Positions 1 through 7,416 of a stretch of DNA of 43,495 nucleotides are shown in pieces (position 1 is the first letter of the stretch; the number at the start of each line of letters is the position of its first letter). The DNA comes from DATHWB01 sp040905965 (GTDB lineage: Bacteria; Actinomycetota; Acidimicrobiia; Spongiisociales; ZC4RG35). A program made the position numbers and the translations under genes. The notes under the pieces were generated by a model. The model saw nothing but the letters and a program-made list of their open reading frames with translations. It was not told the DNA's origin and searched no databases. The DNA lies in the NCBI GenBank assembly GCA_040905965.1, contig JBBDQP010000033.1, positions 1 through 43,495 on the forward strand. The letters are read 5' to 3'.

Positions 1-720
1 GCCGAACGGGTCGGCGACGTGATGGACGGGCTGTCGCGTGACGCGCTGCTGTTGCGTCTCCGCCAGGCTCGTCTGTTCCAAGACTCGGACGACCCTGCTG
101 CCGCCTACCGGATACGCCAGCTGCTCACCGTCGTCTCGGCGACGGCCGGGTCCGGCGCTGTCGCCGGCATGGTCGGGATGTCAGGATCCCAGGTTCTGGC
201 GGTAGTGGCCCTCGGTTTGGTGATCGGGGCGACGCGTCAACGGGGCCGCCTCGATCGGGCGATCGACGAGCGGCGAGCGAGGATGTCGATCGAGATCTAC
301 ACGGTGAACCAGCTGCTTGCGATGCGTGTCCGTGCCGGTGGGGGAGTCGTCTCGGCTGTCTCCCAGATCGTCGCTCGCGGCCGGGGCGAGGTGGTCGAGG
401 AACTGCGCGAAGCCTTGCGTCTCCACCGGGCGGGACAGCCGGCTGCTTCAGCTTTCCGTCGTATTGCCGACGAGACACCTGAGCCCTCCTGTGCGCGGAC
501 CTATGGGTTCCTGGCGTTGGCGGAGGAACGCGGGACCGATCTGGCGGATGCGTTGCTTTCGCTCGCCGAGGACGTTCGTGAGAGTCGCCGGGAGGCGATT
601 CGACGTTCGGCGACGAAACGTCGGGCGGCCATGTTGGTGCCGACCATCGCCATCCTCGCACCGGTCATGCTGCTGTTCGTCGGGGCCCCGCTGCCGTCAC
701 TGGTGCTGGGTTTCGACTGA
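1..720 (+). CDS. tadC: TadC-like type II secretion F-domain membrane protein (5' partial)
   Basis: Inner-membrane platform protein of a Tad/Flp pilus. The frame is open from base 1, so the gene probably begins upstream; a GTG-ATG pair at 19-24 is the first internal start. The N-terminal part has a small-residue-rich membrane segment, then a cytoplasmic T2SSF-type helical domain (an LLAMRVRAGGGVVSAVS stretch and a later FLALAEERGTDLADAL repeat), and a C-terminal hydrophobic segment (MLVPTIAILAPVMLLFVG). This arrangement is usual for GspF/TadB/TadC proteins. Its neighbours, a tiny pilin and TadE/TadG-like proteins, support the Tad assignment. TadC rather than TadB is inferred from its place directly before the pilin gene. 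Confidence 0.75.
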   Translation, partial: AERVGDVMDGLSRDALLLRLRQARLFQDSDDPAAAYRIRQLLTVVSATAGSGAVAGMVGMSGSQVLAVVALGLVIGATRQRGRLDRAIDERRARMSIEIYTVNQLLAMRVRAGGGVVSAVSQIVARGRGEVVEELREALRLHRAGQPAASAFRRIADETPEPSCARTYGFLALAEERGTDLADALLSLAEDVRESRREAIRRSATKRRAAMLVPTIAILAPVMLLFVGAPLPSLVLGFD

Positions 721-746
721 AGGAACAACCGAAGAAAGGAGACATC

Positions 747-947
747 ATGATGATGCTCATCGACAAGATCGCCAGGACGGCGAGAAGACTCCACCGCGAC
801 GAACGCGGTCTGAACACTGCCGAACTCCTCGGCAACGCGGCGCTGGCGATCGTGGCCCTTGTGGCCATCTGGTACGCCCTTCGCCAGGCCGGACTCGACA
901 TCATCGACACGCTCACCGACCGGATCATGAATGAGGATCTGGAGTGA
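747..947 (+). CDS. Flp/TadE-type small pilin-like protein
   Basis: A 66-residue protein with a short basic N-terminus, a DERGLNTAE segment and one long hydrophobic helix (LLGNAALAIVALVAIWYAL). This is the pattern of Flp-type IVb pilins and actinobacterial pilin-like peptides, in which a prepilin peptidase cleaves before the helix. The start at 747 has a good ribosome site (AAAGGA six bases upstream); two more ATG codons follow directly. It lies between the TadC-like gene and TadE-like genes and overlaps the next gene by 17 bases, so it is probably cotranscribed. It is very likely a structural or minor pilin, but the exact cleavage site is not certain. Confidence 0.7.
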   Translation: MMMLIDKIARTARRLHRDERGLNTAELLGNAALAIVALVAIWYALRQAGLDIIDTLTDRIMNEDLE

Positions 948-1311
948 CGAGGACGGGATGGCGACCCTGCCGACGGTGGTCGCAGCGACGTTCGCGCTGG
1001 CCACGTTCGTGCTCCTCGCCAATCTCGTGCTCGTCCAGTACGCCCGGGGGGTGGCTCGAACCGCCGTGGACGAAGCCGTACGGCGGGCGTCGGTTGCGGC
1101 CGAACCGTCGTCGGCATGCGCCGCAGCGCTCACCGAGGTCCTGAGCGACCTCCTGGGCGGCTCGTTTGGTGCGGGCCTCGATCCGACATGCCAGGTGTCG
1201 GAGGGCGTCGTGGTGGCATCCATCACGGGAGTGCTGCCTGCGATTCTGCCCGCGGCCCCGACGTTCTCCATCAGGGCTGAAGCGAGTGCTCTGATCGGCG
1301 GTGACTGGTGA
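931..1311 (+). CDS. TadE-like pilus assembly protein
   Basis: A 126-residue protein with a single N-terminal membrane helix preceded by a DEDGMATLP segment, followed by the VQYARGVARTAVDEAVRRAS pattern common in TadE-family pseudopilins. The rest is a small extracytoplasmic domain with two cysteines. The ATG at 931 overlaps the pilin gene by 17 bases and the stop overlaps the next start by four bases (GTGA), which shows operon organisation. Sequence divergence in this family is high; the call rests on topology, size and neighbours. Confidence 0.65.
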   Translation: MRIWSDEDGMATLPTVVAATFALATFVLLANLVLVQYARGVARTAVDEAVRRASVAAEPSSACAAALTEVLSDLLGGSFGAGLDPTCQVSEGVVVASITGVLPAILPAAPTFSIRAEASALIGGDW

Positions 1312-1727
1312 CCGAGCGCGGCTCGGCGCCGATCGAGCTCGCCGTCGGAATTCTCGTCCTCCTCGTGCCTGTGGCGTTGCTCGTCTTGTCGTTCGGCCCT
1401 GCCCTGGAGCGCCGCGTCTTGGCGCGATCGCTGGCTGTCGACGTCGCACGGACGCTCGTCGTGTCAGGCGGGGCAGTCTCCATCGACTCGGTCTTCCGCT
1501 TCGGCCGGCTCATCGAGTCGTCAGGCGTGTCGCCCGCGGCGGTGCGTGTCGGCGTATGTGGAAATCCAGCGCGGCCAATCGACATGATCGACGAATGCCC
1601 GCTCGGTGGTCGCAGCGCCGTGGAGGTCGTCGTCGACGTCGAAGTTCCGCCCTGGCTGTTGGGTGGGCCGGAGATGGTCTCGCATACTCACTCCGAACCG
1701 CTGGATCCCTATCGGAGCACCCCGTGA
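1308..1727 (+). CDS. Second TadE-like membrane protein
   Basis: A 139-residue protein starting GTG with a TERGSAPIEL segment, then a membrane helix (AVGILVLLVPVALLVLSFG) and an extracytoplasmic part with the pseudopilin-like RRVLARSLAVDVARTLVVSGG stretch split over helix and linker. Two cysteines (in VGVCGNP and DECPLGG) could pair. It is linked by four-base GTGA overlaps to the genes on both sides, so it is translated as part of the Tad operon. It probably acts as a minor pseudopilin; no enzyme motif is visible. Confidence 0.6.
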   Translation: MTERGSAPIELAVGILVLLVPVALLVLSFGPALERRVLARSLAVDVARTLVVSGGAVSIDSVFRFGRLIESSGVSPAAVRVGVCGNPARPIDMIDECPLGGRSAVEVVVDVEVPPWLLGGPEMVSHTHSEPLDPYRSTP

Positions 1728-2165
1728 GGGAGCGCGGCTCGGTGACCTTCTGGGTGCTGGGGCTGGCGTTCGCCCTCATGTCGCTCGGCGTGTTGAGTGT
1801 CGATCTTTGGGCGCTCATCGCCGAACGCCGGGAGTTGGCCGCCCTCGCCGACGCTGCGGCGTCGGCGGCGGCNNNNNNNNNNGGGGGGGGGGCGCCCCGC
1901 GGCGGGTGCGGTCGACGAATCCGAGTGGCGTGACGCCCAGAACCTGACCCTTCATCGGGAGGAGGCAACGGATCAGGCGTGGCGCATTCTCGAGCGCGAT
2001 GTCCGAATGGACGGCCTCGACGCGGACATCGAATTCGACAACGACGGGGTGACGGTGCGGGTGTCGCTGACCCGACAGGTGGAGACGGCGCTGCTGGGTC
2101 TCGCCGGTCGGGACATCGTCGAGGTGGGAGCGTCTTCCGAAGCCACCGCGGTCCTGCGCGACTGA
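1724..2165 (+). CDS. TadG/TadE-like pilus protein, interrupted by assembly gap
   Basis: The 5' part (from GTG 1724) encodes RERGSVTFWVLG and a membrane helix followed by ERRELAALADAAASAA, a typical TadG/TadE-type N-terminus. The 3' part after ten Ns is in another frame and encodes a beta-rich end with DGVTVRVSLTRQVETALLGL and the stop at 2163-2165. The frame change coincides with the gap of unknown length and a run of ten G, so it is best read as an assembly artefact, not a real frameshift. The end of this gene recurs twice further on (26828-26999 and 27640-27688). Confidence 0.65.
1873..1882. other. Assembly gap (10 N) next to a G homopolymer
   Basis: Ten N bases are followed by ten consecutive G (1883-1892). 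The reading frame of the tadG-like gene differs on the two sides. The gap size is therefore nominal, and the sequence next to it may be unreliable. Confidence 0.95.
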
Positions 2166-2178
2166 ACTACGGGCCCAG

Positions 2179-2197
2179 GACTACGCCCAGTGTGGTC
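2179..2197 (+). repeat. Left copy of imperfect 19-bp direct repeat at island edge
   Basis: GACTACGCCCAGTGTGGTC, 13 bases after the tadG-like stop codon. It matches 26791-26809 at 16 of 19 positions in the same orientation. It may be an attachment or target duplication site, or a remnant of a spacer between former tandem tadG genes. Confidence 0.45.
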
Positions 2198-2309
2198 TGG
2201 ATGGTCGCAACACCGCCTTGCTGTGCGGTGCGTAGGGCTGGTCGATTGTTTCGGGGGACCTGGCTGACTCGACGAGGCGCGAAGGCGCGAATCTGTCTTG
2301 ACTCGAGAT

Positions 2310-2329
2310 GCTCAGTCAATCATCTGAGC
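2310..2329 (-). terminator. Possible weak terminator hairpin
   Basis: GCTCAG and CTGAGC form a six-bp stem with an eight-base loop, 24 bases beyond the stop of the minus-strand gene at 2354. There is no T-run, so the call is weak. Confidence 0.3.
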
Positions 2330-2353
2330 CCCAAGAGAAGCTCAAGAACCCGA

Positions 2354-3235
2354 TCAGACGAGGACGGCGTTCTCGTAGGCGATCTGGCGCTTCTGTGGTT
2401 CGGCGAACAGATCGTTGGCGACCATCCACTGCCGGGTGGACTCGTAGACCTCACGGGTGTAGGGCTCGAACACGATCCGCTCCCCCGTGCCGAAGCCCTG
2501 CACCTCGACTTCGTCGTGGTACTCGGCAGGCAACTCCTTGAGGAAGTAGTGCTTGTAGCGCTCGGGCTCGGCGTCGATGTCGCGCTGGGCACGCTGCAAG
2601 GCCGCGAAGTACTTCTCGACGTCGGCCGGAGAGGCATCGCTCTCCACGATGAATCCGATCATGAACGTGGTGTCCACCACCTTGCGGAAGCCCTTCTGCT
2701 CGAGGACGTACATCGGGTTTCCGAACATGTTGGCTGCCGGTACCGATCCCTCCAGGAGCCGGGTGAGTCGGTCCTGGGGGCCGCCCCTGTAGACGAGGTT
2801 GATGTCATCGGGCTCGAGGAAGCTTTGTAGGGCAGCCAGCGCCGAGAAATGACTGCCCGAGTGATAGCCGACCCCTATCTCGGTGCCGGCGAGATCGGAT
2901 GGCTTTTGCACAGGCGAGTCGGGTGCCACATAGATCCCGCTCGGGGTGACCGAATAGGCGTGGCCCCACATCTTGCCGTGTGAGGCCGAGGCAGCCTGAT
3001 TCACCGCCCAGTGGCAGGCCGAGCCGACGGCGCAGGCATTGCCCTCCTCCAAAGTCTCGTAGGCACCGGAGCGGTGGTCGGTGGCACCCGAGACCGAAGA
3101 TGCAGCAGCCACCCAATCGTTCATCAGGGTGTTGTCGACGAACTCGTAGTCGAGGCCCTCGTCGGCGAAGTAGCCCTTCTCCTCGGCAACCCACTCCTGG
3201 AGCCTTCCGTGGGTCTGAATCCGGAACTTGGGCAT
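2354..3235 (-). CDS. NMT1/THI5-like periplasmic-binding-fold protein without signal peptide
   Basis: A 293-residue protein of the class II binding-protein fold. The N-terminus reads MPKFRIQTHGRLQEWVA followed by the family-typical EKGYFADEGLDYEFVD. The start at 3235 is supported by AAGGAG seven bases upstream; a longer frame to 3286 lacks this. There is no signal peptide or lipobox, and no ABC permease or ATPase is nearby, so it is probably cytosolic. Besides ABC-type binding proteins, this fold includes enzymes such as 4,5-dihydroxyphthalate decarboxylase, so an enzymatic or ligand-sensing role is possible. It is divergent from a LysR regulator that probably controls it. Confidence 0.6.
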   Translation of the reverse strand: MPKFRIQTHGRLQEWVAEEKGYFADEGLDYEFVDNTLMNDWVAAASSVSGATDHRSGAYETLEEGNACAVGSACHWAVNQAASASHGKMWGHAYSVTPSGIYVAPDSPVQKPSDLAGTEIGVGYHSGSHFSALAALQSFLEPDDINLVYRGGPQDRLTRLLEGSVPAANMFGNPMYVLEQKGFRKVVDTTFMIGFIVESDASPADVEKYFAALQRAQRDIDAEPERYKHYFLKELPAEYHDEVEVQGFGTGERIVFEPYTREVYESTRQWMVANDLFAEPQKRQIAYENAVLV

Positions 3236-3321
3236 CTCGACGCTCCTTGGCTTGAACGATCCAACTCGATGGCGTCCGTCGAACATACCGCAACGGTGCC
3301 ATAGATGACAACGCCTCTCTG

Positions 3322-3337
3322 TCTATATAGCTATAGA
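3322..3337. promoter_or_regulatory. Dyad operator candidate for the LysR-type regulator
   Basis: TCTATATAGCTATAGA is a perfect dyad with six-base arms TCTATA/TATAGA and a TAGC centre, in the 110-bp divergent intergenic region, eight bases before the LysR start. LysR proteins usually bind dyads in such divergent promoters. The AT-rich arms may also overlap a -10 element. Confidence 0.5.
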
Positions 3338-3345
3338 GTTCTTCT

Positions 3346-4263
3346 ATGGGTTATCTGTCACCGCGCGACATCAGTCTGCAGCGGCTTCATGTATTCGTGA
3401 CCGTTGTCGACCAGGGCGGCTATTCAGCCGCGGCCAGCCAGCTCGGGCTGGCTCAACCGTCGGTTTCCTATCACGTCCACGCCTTGGAGCGCGCTGTCGG
3501 TGCGGAACTGGCTATCTACCGCAACAGGACGATCCATCTCACGCCGGAGGGCGAACAGGTCTACCGCAGTGCGCACACGATGCTCAACGAGGGTGGCCGA
3601 CTCGGCGAGACGATCGAGAGGATGCGCGCCGGCCAGGTGGGGCGGATCGCCGTTGGGGCTAGCATCGCCCTCGAGCATCAGTTCTTTCTGGACCTGATCG
3701 TCGCTCCCTATGTCCGGGATCATCCCGAGGTGCATCTCTCTCTGCGCTTTGCCCACAGCATCGAGTTGGTCGAGGCTGTCTCCACGGGCTCACTCGACAT
3801 GGCCTACGTGAACGACTGGCAGATCCCGCCCCAGCTCGATTTTGAGTCGCTGCACACCTCTGACCTGATCTTTCTGGTGGCTCCCGACCACGAGCTCGCC
3901 ATGCAACACACCGTGACCCCCGATGAGATCAACGCCGCCGGCCTCATCGCGGGCCCGATCGATACTGGCGAGGTGATCAGCTACCACGAGATGTTGCGCA
4001 GCTCCGGCATCCGCAACCCGCGAGTCATGATCGAGATCGACGGCATCCAGGCCAGGAAGCTGGCTGCCCAGGCGGGGCTGGGTGTTCTGGCAACCTTCGC
4101 TCCAGGATACGCCGGAGACCATGCAATGGATCCTCTCCGAACCCTCCGTCTCGCCGGCACTACGCCAGAGATCGAATTTGGGATGATCACCCGCGCCGGT
4201 GAACCATGGACACCTCTGATGGAGGACTTGGCTTCTTGGTTGCGATCAGTCGCCACGCGATGA
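3346..4263 (+). CDS. LysR-family transcriptional regulator
   Basis: A 305-residue LysR-type regulator. Residues about 9-68 form the winged helix-turn-helix (LQRLHVFVTVVDQGGYSAAA, then AQPSVSYHVHALE). The rest is the effector-binding domain with the usual two-lobe pattern (GRIAVGASIALEHQF; LAAQAGLGVLATFAPGYA). No strong ribosome site precedes the ATG; a leaderless transcript is possible. It is divergent from the NMT1-like gene and 165 bp upstream of a LigM/DesA-family O-demethylase in the same direction, so it probably responds to an aromatic acid. The effector cannot be read from the sequence. Confidence 0.85.
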   Translation: MGYLSPRDISLQRLHVFVTVVDQGGYSAAASQLGLAQPSVSYHVHALERAVGAELAIYRNRTIHLTPEGEQVYRSAHTMLNEGGRLGETIERMRAGQVGRIAVGASIALEHQFFLDLIVAPYVRDHPEVHLSLRFAHSIELVEAVSTGSLDMAYVNDWQIPPQLDFESLHTSDLIFLVAPDHELAMQHTVTPDEINAAGLIAGPIDTGEVISYHEMLRSSGIRNPRVMIEIDGIQARKLAAQAGLGVLATFAPGYAGDHAMDPLRTLRLAGTTPEIEFGMITRAGEPWTPLMEDLASWLRSVATR

Positions 4264-4428
4264 CAGCCGCGCGCCCGGGACGCCTCCCACCCCGTCTGGC
4301 ACTCGGTCGCGGTGCGTGCCGCGTCCTAAGCGAGAGCGACCATTCAGAACTGATCTCCAGGACTTGGCAGTTGCTGCGGGACTGAACGCGTAGGTTGGGG
4401 CGAGCAGCAGCGACGACAGAGGAGAGAA

Positions 4429-5799
4429 ATGGGCAGTCTGGAAGAGCTCGTCCAATCACGGGACAACATCGTCGACATGCTTCGCAACGCGCAAGTCGGA
4501 CCCAACGTGTATCCCGGGGTCCCTCCCGAATTCACCAACTGGCGGGACGAGCAGGAGGCATGGCAGCGAACTTGCGTGCTGTTCGATCTTTCCTACCACA
4601 TGGTGGACCTCGCCCTCGAGGGACCCGATGCGCTGGAGCTGCTCACTCGGGTGGGCTACAACAGCTTCACTGGCTTCGAGGTCGGAAACGCCAAGCACCT
4701 CGCTCCCTGCACCCCCGAGGGATACGTGATCGGCGACGTGATCCTCTTCCGTCTCGGCGACGAGAGTTTCAATCTGGTCGGTCGGGTCCCTGCCCTCAAC
4801 TGGATCCGCTATCAGGCGGAGTCCGGTGGCTTCGACGTTCGGTGCGAGATCGACCAGCGAACCGCGCAGCGAGAGGACAAGTCGCGGAGGAAGTCCTATC
4901 GGCTGCAGATCCAAGGACCCAACGCCATGCCGCTCATGGAAAAGGTGCTCGGCGAGCCTCCGCCGGATGTGAAATTCTTCCAGATGACCACGATGACCAT
5001 CGGGGGCACCCAAGTACGAGCGCTGCGTCACGGGATGGTGGGACAGCCCGGGTTCGAGTTCTTCGGCCCTTGGGAGGAAAAGGAGCCCGTCGTCGACGCC
5101 ATCCTTGGCGCTGGTCAGGAGTTCGGGCTACGCCGGGTCGGTTCCAGGGCGTACTCGTCGAACACACTCGAATCGGGGTGGATCCCGTCTCCGTTGCCCG
5201 CGGTGTACACCGGGGAGAGCTTGGAGGACTACCGGAAGTGGCTTCCCGGTGACGGTTACGAAGGTTCGGCCTCACTCGGCGGGAGCTTTCTCTCGACCGA
5301 TGTCCAGGACTATTACTTCACGCCCTGGGATCTTGGATATGGCAGCTTCGTCAAGTTCGATCACGATTTCATCGGCCGTGACGCCCTCGAGGAGATGGCG
5401 GGGCACCCTCCGCGCACAAAGGTCACCCTCGCTCTGGACGCCGCCGACGTTCTCTCCGTCATCGGCACCCACCTCGAGGAAGGTGGCCGGGCCAAATTCT
5501 TCGAGTTTCCGTCGGCGGTATATGCGATGCATCCCTATGACGCGGTGACCGTCGGCGGAGCGACCATTGGCATCTCCACCTGGATCGGCTACAGCTCGAA
5601 CGAGCGGAAGATGCTGACCCTCGCGGTCGTGGACAACGAATACGCGAAGCTGGGCACTGAGGTGACGCTGGTTTGGGGAGAGTCCGAGGGAGGCACCTCG
5701 AAGCCGACCGTGGAATCGCATACCCAGGTCGAGCTGGGCGCGGTGGTGGCCCCGGTTCCCTACTCGAAGACTGCGAGGGAGAGGTACCGCGAGGACTGA
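4429..5799 (+). CDS. LigM/DesA-family tetrahydrofolate-dependent aromatic O-demethylase (copy 1)
   Basis: A 456-residue GcvT-fold methyltransferase close in length to LigM and DesA, which move the methyl group of vanillate, 3-O-methylgallate or syringate to tetrahydrofolate. Family segments are clear: PPEFTNWRDEQEAW near the N-terminus, YVIGDVILF, LVGRVPALNW, and VGSRAYSSNTLESGWIPSP (with the conserved Tyr). The start has a good ribosome site (GAGGAGA). It differs from copy 2 at places that are conserved in LigM: LFDLSYHM instead of LFDQSHHM, and GQPGFEFFGPW instead of GAPGVEIWGPY. It may therefore accept another methoxy-aromatic, for example syringate; that is inference. It is convergent with the IclR gene, seven bases apart. 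Confidence 0.8.
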   Translation: MGSLEELVQSRDNIVDMLRNAQVGPNVYPGVPPEFTNWRDEQEAWQRTCVLFDLSYHMVDLALEGPDALELLTRVGYNSFTGFEVGNAKHLAPCTPEGYVIGDVILFRLGDESFNLVGRVPALNWIRYQAESGGFDVRCEIDQRTAQREDKSRRKSYRLQIQGPNAMPLMEKVLGEPPPDVKFFQMTTMTIGGTQVRALRHGMVGQPGFEFFGPWEEKEPVVDAILGAGQEFGLRRVGSRAYSSNTLESGWIPSPLPAVYTGESLEDYRKWLPGDGYEGSASLGGSFLSTDVQDYYFTPWDLGYGSFVKFDHDFIGRDALEEMAGHPPRTKVTLALDAADVLSVIGTHLEEGGRAKFFEFPSAVYAMHPYDAVTVGGATIGISTWIGYSSNERKMLTLAVVDNEYAKLGTEVTLVWGESEGGTSKPTVESHTQVELGAVVAPVPYSKTARERYRED

Positions 5800-5806
5800 T
5801 TGACAC

Positions 5807-6583
5807 TCATAACGGCAGTGCGCTGGCGCTGGCGCTTATCTCCGCCGCGATGGCGATGATTCGTGGGCGGAACTCTTGTTCCATCCGAGCCACGGTGACC
5901 CGCGAGGCATGACAGGAGAGGTTCATCGCCGCGATCACCTCGCCGCGTCCGTTGGAGATGGGTGCTGCTATCGAACGCACTCCCTCCTCCAGTTCCTGGT
6001 CGACCAAGGCGTATCCCATTGCACGTACGTCATCGATGGTCGCGCGAAAGCGTCCCTTGTCGGTGATGGTGTGCGGTGTGAGCGCCTTCAGCTCCGTCTT
6101 GGCGATGTAATCGTCGACCACGTCATCGCTCGAGCCCGCTAGGAGAACGCGGCCCATCGAGGTCGGATACACGGGGAGGCGCGAGCCGAGAGCCAACGCG
6201 ATAGTCATGATGCGAGTCGTAGGTACCCGGGCGACGTAGACGATCTCGCCTTCGTCGAGGACCGACATCGACGAGGACTCCTTGACCTCATTGACGAGCC
6301 TTTCCATGGGTTCCAGGGCGAGCTCGACGACCTGCAACGAGGAGAGGAAGGAATAGCCGAGGTCGAGGACCCGCGGGGTGAGGGAGAAATCTCGTCCAGT
6401 CTGGCGAACATAACCCAGTTCGAGCAGCGTGATGAGGACCCGGCGCGCGGTTGCCCTGGTGAGGCCGGTCAGCTCAGCCACCTCACTCAGGGTCTGAGCG
6501 CGTCGCTCCCTCGAAAAGCTGTTGATGACAGCCAAGCCCTTCGCGAGCGACTGGATGAAGTCCCGAGTTTGCGTCGTCGTCAC
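5807..6583 (-). CDS. pcaR: IclR-family regulator of the PcaR/PcaU/PobR type
   Basis: A 258-residue regulator. The N-terminal winged helix-turn-helix (DFIQSLAKGLAVINSF, then LSEVAELTGLTRATARRVL) has the arrangement seen in PcaR, PcaU and PobR proteins that control protocatechuate and 4-hydroxybenzoate genes. The C-terminal effector domain contains the EEGVRSIAAPI segment typical of the family. I chose the GTG at 6583 because upstream residues of the longer frame are unlike the family. It is the last gene of the pcaI-pcaJ-pcaR operon and so is probably expressed from the operator at 8336-8371, giving autoregulation. The same operator occurs at two other promoters in this block. Confidence 0.85.
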   Translation of the reverse strand: MTTTQTRDFIQSLAKGLAVINSFSRERRAQTLSEVAELTGLTRATARRVLITLLELGYVRQTGRDFSLTPRVLDLGYSFLSSLQVVELALEPMERLVNEVKESSSMSVLDEGEIVYVARVPTTRIMTIALALGSRLPVYPTSMGRVLLAGSSDDVVDDYIAKTELKALTPHTITDKGRFRATIDDVRAMGYALVDQELEEGVRSIAAPISNGRGEVIAAMNLSCHASRVTVARMEQEFRPRIIAIAAEISASASALPL

Positions 6584-6651
6584 GTCACGACTGTAGCCCC
6601 TCTGTTCGCAGAGCGCACACCCGGGTGGGAGGGGTGGCTGGCTCCGGAAGG

Positions 6652-7416
6652 TCAGGGTGTGGCGTGGGCCCGGGCCGTCCTCTCCTTGAGGTCGCGGAGG
6701 ATCTCCAGCTCCTCCGGTGTGGGCGAGTCGGTGACGGCCAGATCGTCCGCTACCTGCAGCGACCACCCGGTGCTGTCTCTGACTCGCTCGATGTCGATGC
6801 CGGGATGAATGGCGACCAGCTGTAGCTCCTTGGTCTGCGGTTGCGGCTTCAGCACCCCCAAGTCAGTTATCACGACACTCGGTCCGGCGCCCCACCCGTC
6901 ATGACGACCCTGGCCGTCTCGACCGAAGCCGACCGAAGTGATGAAGTCGACCGCTTCCACGAAGGTGCGGCGGCTGTGTCGAAGCATCACGATCACCTCC
7001 CCGGCAGAGGAGGCGATCTCGGGGGCACCGCCCGCTCCGGGGAGGCGCACCTTGGGCTGCAGATAGCTACCCATCACGGTGCTATTGAGATTTCCGAACC
7101 GATCGATCTGAGCCGCAGAGAGGAACCCGACGTCCACCCGGCCGGCCTGCAGCCAGTAGGCGAAGATCTCCGGCACGCTGACCACCAAGTCGGCCTGTTC
7201 GGCGAGCTCTCCGTCGCCGATCGACAGAGGCAGGACGTCAGGCTTGGTGCCGATCGTCCCGGACTCGTAGATCAGTGTCACGTTCGGAGCGTGCAAGAGC
7301 CGAGCGAGATTGGCAGCCTCGCTTGGAAGCCCGATACCCACGAAGCACACCTGGTCGTCCCGTAGATGCCGCGCGGCGACGATCGACATGATCTCGTCGG
7401 TGGTGTACTCACTCAT
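6652..7416 (-). CDS. pcaJ: CoA-transferase beta subunit, probable 3-oxoadipate CoA-transferase
   Basis: A 254-residue subunit of a family I CoA-transferase. It would move CoA from succinyl-CoA to 3-oxoadipate, making 3-oxoadipyl-CoA. The catalytic glutamate is expected in LIYESGTIG (Glu51). Other family segments are GIGLPSEAANLARL and the FLSAAQIDRFGNLNSTVMG stretch. The type resembles the glutaconate-CoA-transferase-like PcaIJ found in actinobacteria more than the gamma-proteobacterial PcaJ. Its start overlaps the alpha subunit by eight bases, so the two are translationally coupled. The 3-oxoadipate substrate is inferred from the neighbouring pobA-pca operon. Confidence 0.8.
   Translation of the reverse strand: MSEYTTDEIMSIVAARHLRDDQVCFVGIGLPSEAANLARLLHAPNVTLIYESGTIGTKPDVLPLSIGDGELAEQADLVVSVPEIFAYWLQAGRVDVGFLSAAQIDRFGNLNSTVMGSYLQPKVRLPGAGGAPEIASSAGEVIVMLRHSRRTFVEAVDFITSVGFGRDGQGRHDGWGAGPSVVITDLGVLKPQPQTKELQLVAIHPGIDIERVRDSTGWSLQVADDLAVTDSPTPEELEILRDLKERTARAHATP

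Noticed and set aside
501..1271. 256-codon frame on the minus strand opposite the Tad genes
   Set aside because: Low-complexity Arg/Ser/Ala composition and no ribosome site; a shadow of the Tad genes, as are other long minus frames in this part.
4264..4428. Possible operator before the first O-demethylase gene
   Set aside because: Only a weak CGCGG/CCGCG hairpin at 4308-4323 is visible and none of the motifs of operators A-C.
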